Shown: in pieces, positions 40,536 to 51,333 of the stretch
Position numbering within the stretch: position 1 is the stretch's first letter
Layout: each line of letters begins with the position of its first letter
NCBI RefSeq assembly: GCF_018991925.1
Contig: NW_024732415.1
Location: 190,430 to 254,429 of the forward strand
Source: Homarus americanus
Lineage: Eukaryota; Arthropoda; Malacostraca; Decapoda; Nephropidae
Length of the DNA: 64,000 nucleotides
Direction of reading: 5' to 3'
Translations under genes and position numbers: made by a program
Notes under the pieces: model-generated
Database searches by the model: none
What the model was told of the DNA's origin: nothing
What the model saw: the letters and a program-made list of their open reading frames with translations, nothing else

Positions 40536-40821
40536 CCCAGCATCACCATCACTGAACCACACACACAACAGCTCGACCTTTCAGCTTTCACACAAACACG
40601 GTCCGTCATTCTCACCAGCTAGAGGTCAGAATTTTTTCACTAATTCCAATGGGTTCATTAACACGCACATAAGCAGTCCCTCTCACACAAACACACCCAC
40701 CCACCCCAACACACCCACCTTCCCTCCCCTTACCTAAGCTCCCCCTCAACAGACACACCCATTCAACCTCTCCCTCACCCCCACCCCCCACACACGTACA
40801 CCACGCATGTGTCTCCTTCAT

Positions 40822-40900
40822 AAATAACAGGAGATGCCTCTTGAGTCTAGAGGTATCTCCTGTTATTTGTTTATTGTCTAGAGTCTAGACAATAAACAAA
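40822..40900. repeat. Two overlapping palindromes (double hairpin)
   Basis: Positions 40822-40868 form a 47-bp near-perfect palindrome (outer arms AAATAACAGGAGAT/ATCTCCTGTTATTT). Positions 40866-40900 form a perfect 35-bp palindrome (arm TTTGTTTATTGTCTAGA around a single G). The two share TTT and both contain TCTAGA near the centre. Confidence 0.85.
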
Positions 40901-40999
40901 TATGGGGTAAATTCGACTATATTGGTAAGATTCCTGACGTACGATTTTGACTCCTGACTTTTTACCAAACCGTTCATAACGTACTATTTGTGTTTTTAC

Positions 41000-41082
41000 C
41001 CTGACACGCCGATTTTTAACACTGACACGCCGATTTTTAACACTGACACACCAATTTTTAACACTGACACGCCGATTTTAAC
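41000..41082. repeat. 22-bp tandem repeat, four copies
   Basis: Unit CTGACACGCCGATTTTTAAC plus A/AC. 41083-43192 beyond it holds no recognised gene apart from a (GGTTA) run at 41845-41862. Confidence 0.8.
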
Positions 41083-43192
41083 GCCGACTATCCACAATGT
41101 TAATGGGTTCCAATCATGACGGGTTCTAATCACACATCCAAATGGAATCTAATCTTGATGGTTAGGGTTGGTTTAAAAATATATTCAATATATGTGATGA
41201 ACGTCGATCTCATCGTTCGTTATAACTTGGGTTTTACTGCTTGTTTTAAGAGTAATAAAACAGAGGAGAAACACGTCCCACTGCAATGATTATTGTTACC
41301 AATAACTCATGTTACGTCATATAATGGCCCCTGGTGTACTGTACATAAATGGCTAAATTATTCTTATAATAATTGCCCATCAGCAAAATAACCTTAACCC
41401 AGTTACTTGGATGTACATTCATGCTTGAAAGTTGTTTGTGGGTATGAATGATGATGGAATCGTCGCCTGTTATGGTCAGAATGGTGAGGCTACGTGCCAC
41501 AAACACCTCCCGAACATTCTCTTACTGTCCCTCTCAAACAACATTGAGAACGTCATGTTAATAATTGAGATAAAGAAACCTTTCGACGCATGTATATCTT
41601 TAAGTTAAGGTAGCCAGCCCCATAACAGTCACCACATACTTGTGAAAATTCCTGTGCTCGCGCTTTATCCTAAGTCTATATTGGTACTGACATTTCTTAA
41701 CAAACTTTGTGAATCTGAATCTAAAACGTCTTTCCGTCTGTGAACAAGGCCGTCTGTGAAACTTTGCAACAAGATCAACGGAAAAAAGTCATATGACTTG
41801 TACACATTGACAACACAATATCTATATGATGGCATTGCACGTAGGTTAGGTTAGGTTAGGTTTTCCGCGCCTTTTTTTCTGTGACTTTTTTCCTTGTGAC
41901 TTTTTTTTCCTGGATTCGTAGATAATAACCCATGTGGATGGAGGTGGTGAAAGTACCCTGTACCCAGTAATGTCATCAAGATGCCTGCATTATAACTATC
42001 CCATCACCCGCGTCCTCAAGGTCCTATACAATAAATTTTGTTCCCTACTCACAACACATCGGGTTTGGGATCCCGGGCCATATCTCTTGCCTTTTGAAGC
42101 TTCGGCCCCTAAGCTTTCTGACCGTCACTTATCGCTTAATATTATTATTTACGGCTTCCCATACCAGACACATTCTATTAGTGAGTACAGTATTGGGAAG
42201 TTGGACTAAGGTGATTGTGTCGGGTAGTTAGAGAGGGTTAATCATAGTTTCAGTATTATTTTCTTTTGTCGTATCTCTGATTTAACTTTATTGTGTGAGG
42301 GATTGTCTTGTCATGTTGCCCCTGAAGGAAGATGTCGACGCAGGAGGGGCTTGGCCTCACCCTGCACGCTGATTGGTCGTCACACTGTGGGCTTGGTTTT
42401 GTCCTTCGTGCTCATTGGTCTACACCTATAGCGCACAACACATAACAAGGCTAAATTTATTTTTTTTGTTTTTCAAGTATTATACGAATATTACGAGTTT
42501 TCCTGAATACTATGTTGCAGTATTGTAGCTCAAAACATATGGCGCTGTAGAATGAGAATACCTGAAATAGGGTCTGACTTTTTTTAATAGACTGATGATT
42601 AAAGCTGTGTTTATTAATAGGTACAGGAACATGGATGCTAGTTGAAATAAATACTAAAGTAAGTTCAGTTTGATTTCAGCAGAAGTTTAACACAGAGCTG
42701 AATAAATATGTGCGTCTGTTTGAAAGTGCGTAATAAACTTTACCTGGTGCTATCTAGCCTAGCAATCAGCGGTTCTTGGTCTTCATAAATAACTGCTCTG
42801 GGTAAACTAAACCGGGACGAATATCAATGAAAACTGTACCCTAGTGTAGTGTTATGATCGATGTACCTGCCTGACGCTGGTCTTACTTTATTAACTGAGT
42901 GTAAAGCGCTTGAAGCACCCGATCGCCAAGCACACAACGTCAAGCATCACCACTATGACACAACAGGTAGAAATCTATTTGTTCACTCCCAAAATGGTGA
43001 CGAAGCAAGGTCACCACTGATATCTACGCAATAAGACTCGTGGAATAATATGATATAAGGTCGAAGAATCCAACATAAGGTGAAGGGAATGTGGTTCTTC
43101 CTGATGTTTAGTAAACCTAGAGGCGGAACACTGTCTTGTGGAGGAGAGGGGGGGGGGCGAAGCAGAGACGTAAAATAAGTTGATTGGTATGG

Positions 43193-43286
43193 TCAGCGTT
43201 AGAAGCTCAGCAAGCCTCGTCGTGAACACCTGTGTGTGTTACCTCCAGCCACCAACACAACCATCATGGACGTAGAATACCACCAG
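43193..43286 (+). other. Possible orphan first exon (weak)
   Basis: A TCAGC initiator-like motif (43193) lies about 24 nt after TAAAATAAG (43171). The downstream sequence reaches ATGGACGTAGAATACCACCAG's first codons (MDVEYHQ, ATG at 43266) and ends at a donor GTGAGC (43287) in phase 0. Short first coding exons of this kind are common in arthropod genes. No following exon is recognisable; phase would also permit joining PAH exon 2. This is a hypothesis only. Confidence 0.25.
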
Positions 43287-43504
43287 GTGAGCGAGCCTTC
43301 CTCGTGTACTGTATTGCTGCCACCCGTACCCATGAACTGCTGCTGCGTAGATTAGTTTTGATATTGAAAACAAAAATTAATAAGTTTTATGTAAAAGTTA
43401 TTCCAATCCTCAAACACTCTTAAGTTGAATCCCCCCCCCCCCAATTGATAGAGATAAATATATAATTCTTCTGTAAAATCGTCAAAATAATTTACAAAGA
43501 TTCA

Positions 43505-43776
43505 ATATGTATCTAGACTGTGCAGGTGTACAAACAATGTATCTAGACTGTGCAGGTGTACAAACAATGTATCTAGACTGTGCAGGTGTACAAACAATGT
43601 ATCTAGACTGTGCAGGTGTACAAACAATGCACCTAGACTGTGCAGGTGTACAAACAATGTATCTAGACTGTGCAGGTGTACAAACAATGTATCTAGACTG
43701 TGCAGGTGTACAAACAATGCACCTAGACTGTACAAGTGCACAAACAAAGAATCTAGACTGTACAGGTGTACAGTTT
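43505..43776. repeat. 30-bp minisatellite, nine copies
   Basis: Unit TGTATCTAGACTGTGCAGGT plus GTACAAACAA. Period divisible by three keeps frames open on both strands (115 codons on plus). Confidence 0.95.
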
Positions 43777-44024
43777 ATTTCCAGTAAGGTCCTTTGCAAT
43801 ATAACGAGCATTATATTGTACTTTATAATATTCGAAACTGACGGTTCACGTTAACAACCCAACGTTCAGTGAGAAGTTGAGATCGCATCTACATTGCAAG
43901 CCTCATTTACCTCCTGGAATACATCTAACTGCTAGCACACCATAAAACTTGCAGTCAGTCTCTACCGTAACTAATTCATTCCCACAGTCTCAGTTCTGGA
44001 GAAAGACAAAAACCCACATCAGGG

Positions 44025-44360
44025 AATATTTGAGAAGGACAATCGTCAGGATTCATTTGTAACTTAATGGAAAGTGATATTATATTATTTACAAGGGTTA
44101 TACCGGCGCGTGCTTACTCTTGCGAGATAATTTCTTAATATTTGAGAAGGACAATCGTCAGGATTCATTTGTAACTTAATGGAAAGTGATATTATATTAT
44201 TTACAAGGGTTATACCGGCGCGTGCTTACTCTTGCGAGATAATTTCTTAATATTTGAGAAGGACAATCGTCAGGATTCATTTGTAACTTAATGGAAAGTG
44301 ATATTATATTACTTACAAGGGTTATACCGGCGCGTGCTTACTCGTGAGAGATAATTTCTT
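44025..44360. repeat. 112-bp tandem triplication
   Basis: Three head-to-tail copies starting AATATTTGAGAAGGACAATC at 44025, 44137 and 44249; only a few differences, all in the third copy. Confidence 0.95.
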
Positions 44361-44539
44361 AATGATGCTACAGTTGTTTCATGCTAATATGATCGATGGT
44401 CCTAAGGCCTAATCTCATTTAACCTAACCTTAAGTAGGTGGGGTTTTATGCATAAGACTGTATGTTCATTTGTCTGTGTCATCCAAGAAGGTTACGTCAT
44501 CCGTCCGAGATTCTTCTTGTGCTTTCCCGATTTCTAACA

Positions 44540-45440
44540 CACTACCGTACTATGTTACCATGGAGACGGTCATGAGCCTCTTAATATACCACTAAGTTAC
44601 CATGGGGACGGCCATGAGCCTCTTAATGTACCACTATGTTGCCATGGAGACGGTCATGTCAGATGAAATTCAATGTGGACAAATGTAAAGTACTTAGTCT
44701 AGGAGATGTAAACAGAGAAACCAGATACCAGATGAACAACGATGTTATTGAGAAACCCGACTGCGAGAGAGATTTAGGAGTAATGATAAGTAGGAACCTT
44801 AAGCCAAGTAAACAATGTGTATTTGCTCGAAACAAGGCTAATAAAGTACTTGGGTTCATTCAAAGGAGTGTTACTTACAAGACTAGCGAGGTCATCCTAA
44901 AAGTATATCTTGCGCTTGTGAGACCACACTTTGATTACGCAGTTCAATTCTGGTCACCTTGGAAAGAATTCAGATGAGAATGACAAGACTTATCCCGGGT
45001 AATAGGAACCTTGAGTACAGAGACAGGTTAAAGCATCTTAATTTGCATTCCCTCGAGTGACGTAGAGTGAGGGGCGATATGATAGAGGTGTATAAATGGA
45101 AGACAGGGCTAAACAATGGTGACATTACAAAGGTACTCAAACTATCCAACCAGGAGCGAACTCGTAACAATGGTTTTAAATTAGACAAATTTAGATTTAG
45201 GCTCGAAATAGGTAAACATTGGTTTGGAAATAGAGTAGTGGGTGAATGGAACAAGATACCAAACATTATCATTAACTCGAATACGCTGGATAGTTGCAAA
45301 CATAGGTTGGATGGATATATGAGCAATAGGGGTTGGGTGTAAATGGGACTGCCCAGTATGAGCCAATAGGCCCGCTGCAGTTTCCTCCATTCTTATGTTC
45401 TTAGTATGCCACGACGTTACCATGGAGGCGGTCATGTGAG
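44540..45440. repeat. CCATGGAGACGGTCATG tandem repeat split by the CR1 insertion
   Basis: Units of about 44 bp (TTACCATGGRGACGGYCATG, GAGCCTCTTAAT) lie at 44553-44658 and another resumes at 45410-45436 after the retroelement. Confidence 0.75.
44659..45404 (+). mobile_element. 5'-truncated CR1-like non-LTR retrotransposon (RT C-terminal end)
   Basis: The first frame (44663-44977) carries a reverse-transcriptase tail: QMKFNVDKCKVLSLG, CERDLGVMIS, then KANKVLGFIQRS and LVRPHFDYAVQFWSP. After a frame break and an in-frame TGA near 45058 a second frame (to 45342) continues with RGDMIEVYKWKTG, GFKLDKFRFR and NRVVGEWNKIP to a stop. The short 3' tail ends CATTCTTATGTTCTTAG, the type of terminal motif seen on decapod CR1-like elements. 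The upstream ORF1, endonuclease and most of the RT are absent. The ends lie inside a local tandem repeat, so this is an insertion. Confidence 0.85.
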
Positions 45441-48350
45441 TCAGCTTCATTCACCTCAAGAGAGCCTGTATCTTCTCCAAATGGCTCTGGAAAGGGGAAA
45501 ACAGATTTTCTTCAATATTAAAACTCTTTATGTATGGCAGCAAGTATTATTGTGCATGACAGGTCCCAGTGTCCATAGTTAATACATGAGTTTCCTTATT
45601 AATAAACAGGCGGTCGTTCTATTCCCTTTGTGAACCCATACCGACGTTGTGATAGAACTGTATTCCTCAAGATGTATTTTTTTCCTGTCCTCAAAAAGAA
45701 CCTCATAAAAACCTTAATCAGGTATAAATAGCAATTTAGTGGGAAACGTTTTACTTTTATTTTATTTTAGTGTTTACGATGTTCCTATACACTTTCCGAT
45801 ATACAGTTTCTGAATATTGTTGACAAGTGCTGCACTACGTCCTTGTAAGCACTACCAAATATGGTGCGTGCTTAGTCCACCTCACCCCACGGCTTTGTTA
45901 GTGTCAAAAGTGACCATGAACCTTTGTATGCTAGTCTCATGAATACTAAGTAAGCGTGAGGGTCTTTGTGTTCTCTCTCTCACCGTCATACTCTGCATTT
46001 TCTTTGTTGCTAGAGACAGATGATCCATTTTTATAGGCTAAGAGAGGGACAACTTGGTCTCTGGGAAGACCTTGTATAGGTTCTTGTTTAACCCACACCA
46101 CCACCACCATTACTAGGAACCAATATAGCCATTGGGTTTTCGCCTCGACTACCGTGTTATTGAGACGCTGATATGATTGACGGTGTCTGTTATTTAACTT
46201 GGATGGTTTCTCTTAAGGCAGCATGTTGGTAGCGGTATCCAAGTCAGAGTTGGTCTTGTGATTAAACGATTTGCTGCCGGTAAGGGAAATAAATATGTTA
46301 CAGGTGCAGCAGTGCGCTCGTCAAGTGCGTGAGTTAATGTCTTCAGGACTGCTACTGAAGTTGGGTGGCAAGTCCTTTTGTGCGTTTATTTTATCAATCT
46401 CTCTTAGTCTGCTCTCCACCACAACGGTATGTTTATAAGGTCCTCATTATGCTGCGCTCCTTAACCTGTTCACTATGGGGACGCCACTTTTAAGATTTTA
46501 TTTGGTTTACGTCAGACGATTTTATTCAGCTCAGAGGTTACCCTGTACACAAGGGGTTAGTAGACTATCTCCACTAAGAGAATCAATTGTAAAACATTAG
46601 GGCCTCAGGTACCGACTAGTTTGACAGGTGTGTGATATTGAGGTCAAGAGAGGATCGTTATAGTTGTTCTGGGAAGTCAACATGGCCGCACTGTTGGGTG
46701 CAGAGGCTTATTATGGAGATCAGTGCAGCTACGTTCCCAAGGAGAGTAATCAGGGCCTAGTAGTTGCCGTTGGCCTAAGTCTCACCCGGGAATGTTTTAT
46801 GCATACTATAATATCAGCTTTGTTTCTGAAGGTTATCTGTGTTAAGGTTCCTAACTTGGTCCTGGTGCCACCCGCAAGTCGAAACTACTGACCGGGTTCA
46901 ACTCACCAACAGTACATCATTGAGAGGTGTTGCATGACATAATATCTGACCCCTTGTGTGCTCGACGATTAGTGCTGAGAGAAGAGGTTTCTCTTGCGAC
47001 CTGTTTGTTGTTTTGATTAGTTACACTGTAACCTTCAGCAGCAGGTGACCTTTTGTGACATAATTTATAAAGGAAAAAAATAGCCAAAAGTCTGTTGATT
47101 TAAAAGCGACTGACTGAGGCTGGTGATGTGAATGTAATCCACACTATGTTCAAGATTTAACCCTTGCGTTATCTGATAAGTCTCGCTCCAGGGGTCTTCC
47201 TCCTTCCACTCTATTTTAGGTTCGTGCATCAAAGTATCGAACTGTTTGACTTGCAGTACTGTGAGAGAGCTACAGTAGTATGTCCGTGCGAAGTTCTGCA
47301 ACGTCAGCAAAGTGAAAGACGACCTTTCATCACCAGGCAGTTGATGTGGCACAAATTAAAACAATTAGCTTGGCTGCAGGTAAGCACGTCTTTACCTCCT
47401 GCTGCTCTGACACACATACTGTAACGCCTGCATTTTGGTCTTGACCGGGGACACTTTCAACATGCTGCTTAGATTAATTATGAGATTCTCTCTCCCTCTC
47501 TTTCTCTCTCTCTACACACACACACACACAGCCTCAATCACCCTTGAAAATTAATGATCTCTTCAAAGTTACTCCTACCCTGCAGGAACTTCCAAACTAC
47601 TGCCCGACAACTACTACTGTATTTCACCTTATTAGAGGGAAATTTTAAAAGAGTGGTGACCGAGTGGTTATGCCATGAGGCTCTTATCTTACTAGCACAA
47701 ATACGGAAATATTCCAGTTGGTTCTCTTCAGTTGCCGCAAATAGCTGTTGGCCAAAACAGAATTAGAATTATACTAATAGGTGCGTTCTCTTGTCCCCAG
47801 ATACTGGAAAAAAATATCATATCAATATTCAATGTTTTTCCACGGTCAGGTGAGTTCTTAGGATCACTAGCGGCTGACGATAGTGACTTATACGGTAAAT
47901 CATATTTAAATTACAAATCTTCCATGTTTTTTTATCTGCCTCGTAAACTACACGCTTTTTTCACACTTCAGGATGTGTATACTTATGTAACATGGCCTGT
48001 ATGTGCATACGTAACACAAGGGGAGTGGGGAGAGGAGTGTGGACTGGGGAGGAGTGAGGAAGTGTGGACCAGGAGGGAGAAAAGTACAGAGTTCTGCCTC
48101 CACTCCCTCTTATGCCCCTCCCCTGGCCTAAGGCTGGGGTATATATCTCCGCAGAGACCCCTGGAGGTGTCTCCCCCTATGGTCAGAACACTCCAGCATG
48201 AATAATACAAGGTAGGAAGGACTCATCCCTTCGCTTTGCAAACACATCATTTCTTTTTCCCTGTTACCAAAATTCATATCCGCGTCATCCGATGACCTCT
48301 GCTGCTCCTTGATCATATCGTCAATGGATTAAGTGATAAGGTACTCGACA
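45441..48350. other. Intergenic, no gene recognised
   Basis: Mostly unique. (TC)n/(CA)n near 47489-47530. Open frames around 46664, 47164 and 47732 lack coding character. Confidence 0.5.
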
Positions 48351-49007
48351 GGGGGGCGCTGGTGGTAGAGCGGTACCGTTCTTGCCTCGCAAGCAAGATG
48401 TCAAGGGTCCCCTTGGTCCCTGTTCACCTAGCAGCAAAGTAGGTACCTGCTGTAAATCGAAAGTTGCGAATTCATATTCAGGGTCAAGTTGTTGGAGTTT
48501 GCAATAACTTGCTTAAACATAAACCATTGACTCTTCAGGCTTCTACGCCCTTGACTCTTCAGGCTTCTACGCCCTTAACTCGTGAGACATAAGAACATAG
48601 AACATAAGAAAATAAGGAGTCTGCAATAGGCCGGTTGGCCTGTGCATGGCAGCTCCTGTCGAGAGTTAATACCACTCTCTATCATCCATGAATCTATCTA
48701 GCCTCTTTTTAAAACTTACCAGCGTTCCAGCACTTACTACAAAGTTGCTAAGCTTGTTCCACTCTTCCACCACCCTATTTGTGAACCAGTTCCTTCCTCT
48801 CTCCCTCCTAAACCTAAACTTATCCAACTTAAATCCGTTGCTACGAGTCCTATCCTGCTCGGATATTATAAGAACTTTATCTATATCCCCTTTATTGATT
48901 CCTTTCACCCACTTAAATACTTCTATCATATCTCCCAACACATAAGGCAAGCATGAACTTAGCATGCTTTCCTGTTGGGCGCTGTAAACGCTTCTGCGCT
49001 TCACCTT
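48351..49007 (+). mobile_element. tRNA-derived SINE, interrupted by the CR1 fragment
   Basis: The 5' head is tRNA-like: an A-box region GGTGGTAGAGCGG (48361-48373), then a perfect anticodon-type stem-loop (48380-48398; stem TCTTGC/GCAAGA, 7-nt loop CTCGCAA), which suggests a tRNA-Ala-like origin. The core CCTAGCAGCAAAGTAGGTAC is one I recall as widespread in decapods. The 3' part (from about 48504) is shared with 39754-39880. A 25-bp internal duplication (GACTCTTCAGGCTTCTACGC) lies at 48530-48578. Removing the CR1 insertion leaves about 310 bp. Confidence 0.75.
48594..48939 (-). mobile_element. Short CR1-like 3' fragment inserted into a SINE
   Basis: The 346-bp minus-strand fragment encodes GDMIEVFKWVKGINKGDIDK, then GFKLDKFRFRRERG and NRVVEEWNKL to a stop, homologous to the second frame of the copy at 44659-45404. 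Its 3' tail has TTCTTATG-like repeats. It is flanked by 7-bp direct repeats ACATAAG (48587-48593 and 48940-48946), the signature of target-primed insertion. Confidence 0.85.
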
Positions 49008-49637
49008 ACTCGACAAATGATCACCTTTGGCTTGGCTTGTACTCGTTCCTGATTGGTTGAGGGGTATGTTCTTGTGTTTATTATGGTCCCGCTGTTGACT
49101 GGAGGCGCTACACTGATTATACACTGTCCAGGTATAAACACCTGACACATGTTAGGGACCTGCACAGACGTCAAAACCAGATTTGTTAAATCAGGACTTC
49201 TCAAATAATGTCAAAACAGATTTTGCAATGAACTGGATTCACATAAACAGCTGCCGTGTGAGCGATACTAGTGAAACATATGAAGGTTTCGTAGAAGTTG
49301 GGTGTGTGTATGCCCAGCCTCAACAACGGTATCATGAGTGAACATCCATGAATTTCGCTCCTACGACCAAATGGCACTAATACTGTTGGTTGGCATCTCG
49401 ATTGTTGTGTCCCCTTAGGCCAAGCGAGGTAGAGAACTGGTTGTGGTGGTGATGGAGAAGGGAGAGAGGGGGGGGGGGTTGTGGTAGTGTGGCGTCAAGG
49501 TCCGTGTTTGGCCAGGACCTGGGTTTGAAGTTACCCGCAGCTTCACTGGTACTACACCTCCACGTCTTGCTCGCGACGGACGGCCCTAACCCACCTGCCC
49601 TTACCTCCCTCACCACCCGCCTCCAGTACTACTGTAT

Positions 49638-49768
49638 ATCCTCGCTTTTGCTACTGGTTTTAGTACTTCCTCGCTTTTGCTACTGGTTTTAGTACTTCCT
49701 CGCTTGCACTACTTGCTGTCAGAGCCCCAAGGACAGAACACTAGGTAACAGAGGTAGTAGTGCCGGAG
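49638..49768 (+). other. Probable 5' UTR/upstream region of the distal PAH exon
   Basis: A 29-bp direct duplication of a pyrimidine-rich sequence (units about 49638-49666 and 49667-49695) precedes TGTCAGAG at 49717-49724, which could serve either as an initiator-like start site or as a 3' splice site. No clear TATA box lies about 30 bp upstream of it. The transcript start for this exon cannot be fixed from sequence. Confidence 0.3.
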
Positions 49769-49840
49769 ATGGAAGGACCGAGTATGAAGAAGCAGTGTGT
49801 GTCCGAGGAGGAGGTGAAGTCTTCCAAGATGCATGACAAG
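49769..49840 (+). CDS. PAH: Candidate alternative first coding exon of PAH (long isoform)
   Basis: The ATG at 49769 sits in a good start context (G at -3, G at +4) and an in-frame TAG at 49742-49744 closes the frame upstream. It opens 24 codons, MEGPSMKKQCVSEEEVKSSK then MHDK, ending at a consensus donor (AAG|GTAGGT at 49841). The exon ends in phase 0. Exon 2 starts at 56421 with CCT ACA CGG ahead of its own ATG, so the splice adds Pro-Thr-Arg and continues in frame, giving 460 residues. As I recall, the first intron of human PAH is also phase 0, at codon 20. Ser12 followed by three Glu looks like a casein kinase 2 site, and human PAH is regulated by phosphorylation in this tail. The intron would be 6.6 kb. 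It could instead start another gene whose later exons I do not see. Confidence 0.6.
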
Positions 49841-51295
49841 GTAGGTCATTCATACGCTCCTTTAGTTGCTACCTCAATCTGAGAGCACTTAATTAAACTC
49901 TTCTGCTGTTCCACCGTCAAGTTTAGAGCACCGATACTTGTCTTTATCAGCGCTTTTAGCTTCACGTGAGCTATTGTAGCCATCCAATTGTTTGTTATTG
50001 TGATGATGTCCCGTCATGATATAAGGCAGCGGGAAGCATCTAGAGTTTGTCTGTCCTCCCGTCCATTCGCGCAAAAAATTATTCCGGTTCAGTAATTTAA
50101 GAAAGGCTTCGCTATCTCACATAAGAAAGTACTACACGCACAGGTTCCTTATTACAGTATTACATTATAAGCGACGGCCATGATGCGTTCTTTACAATAG
50201 CTCCCACAAGTCATGGCTGAGGACGCGACAGAGTAGTCATGTTAACAAGACGACACAGCTAATTACAGTAGAGTTCAAGATAATTTTGTGGTCATTTTAA
50301 ATCGTTAGATATACTGCATGGTGTCCCTTTAAGGGAAATGTGTTCTCTCATCACCAGCTTCCGGATTCTTGGACATATCTTAAAAGTTTTTAGGCACAAT
50401 AAACTTCCGTGACTTCATCTAATGACGGATCTCGTTATTATCATAAAAACTGTGTAATTAACAATACAATCTTTCTCATCCCCATTATTTTGGTTTTAGC
50501 CTTTTATAAGAAAATGTTAATACTATATTTCACTTGGAGAAATTTGGCGCTAACTAATGTTTATTAGCCTTCGTTTAGTTGACTTTTAGAATATTTATCT
50601 TAAGCCTATGGCCAACGAGGTAGCGAATACAAGAGGTTCATGGGGGTTGGATGAATCCTTTGAGCAATCTCTCCTCCCATTGGTCAAGAGAACGACACAC
50701 CCAGATCCCCGACGAATCACAGCGTCAGGCTTCGGGGGGTGTGGATCGTACGAGCAGCAGGGATGTGAAGGTTACTGGCTATGTTTATTTAATTAACAGG
50801 TTTGTTATTTCGCCAATTAATGTTAGATGTTTCCAAATGGATTCGTTAGCTAACTGTTTGTCTGCCATGAGTTGATCAGTTTACTCCAATAGTTTAATAA
50901 CAGTATATGATGATAATATTTACTCACTGCCATGGCTTTACAGACGATAACTCATATTAGGTGTCGCCCTCAAGTCTATTATCGAAAGGGACCATCACCT
51001 ACCCCGGAGCCTTTTGGAAGGAATTTTATCTGAAAACCTGAGGTCTGGTTCACCTCACCGACCTCATCTCCCAGCGACCCAAACAACCTTCTCGTGGATT
51101 CTGAAACATTCGCATGATAATTGTTTTCATTTAACTAGAGAAATAAAATACAGTACCTTCTAACTTACTTAAGCCACATGATGATGCCTTTATTTGTGTC
51201 AACAGTGCACAACTTAGGAGTCTACCGCACCTATCCCTATCTCTCATTACCAGTATGACTAGAATATAAAATATAACCCTTTGAGAATCTAGTTT

Positions 51296-51333
<38 letters not shown>

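Noticed and set aside
43482..43854. Open frames on both strands of the 43.5-kb repeat
   Set aside because: The 30-bp unit is divisible by three and lacks stops; no gene context.
46664..46891. 75-codon frame beginning MFWEVNMAALLG
   Set aside because: No domain, splice context or coding composition; best treated as chance.
48137..48210. TATATAT followed by TCAGAA and a short ATG/donor near 48195
   Set aside because: TATA to initiator distance (45 bp) is too long and the coding part is only four codons; not convincing as a promoter and first exon.
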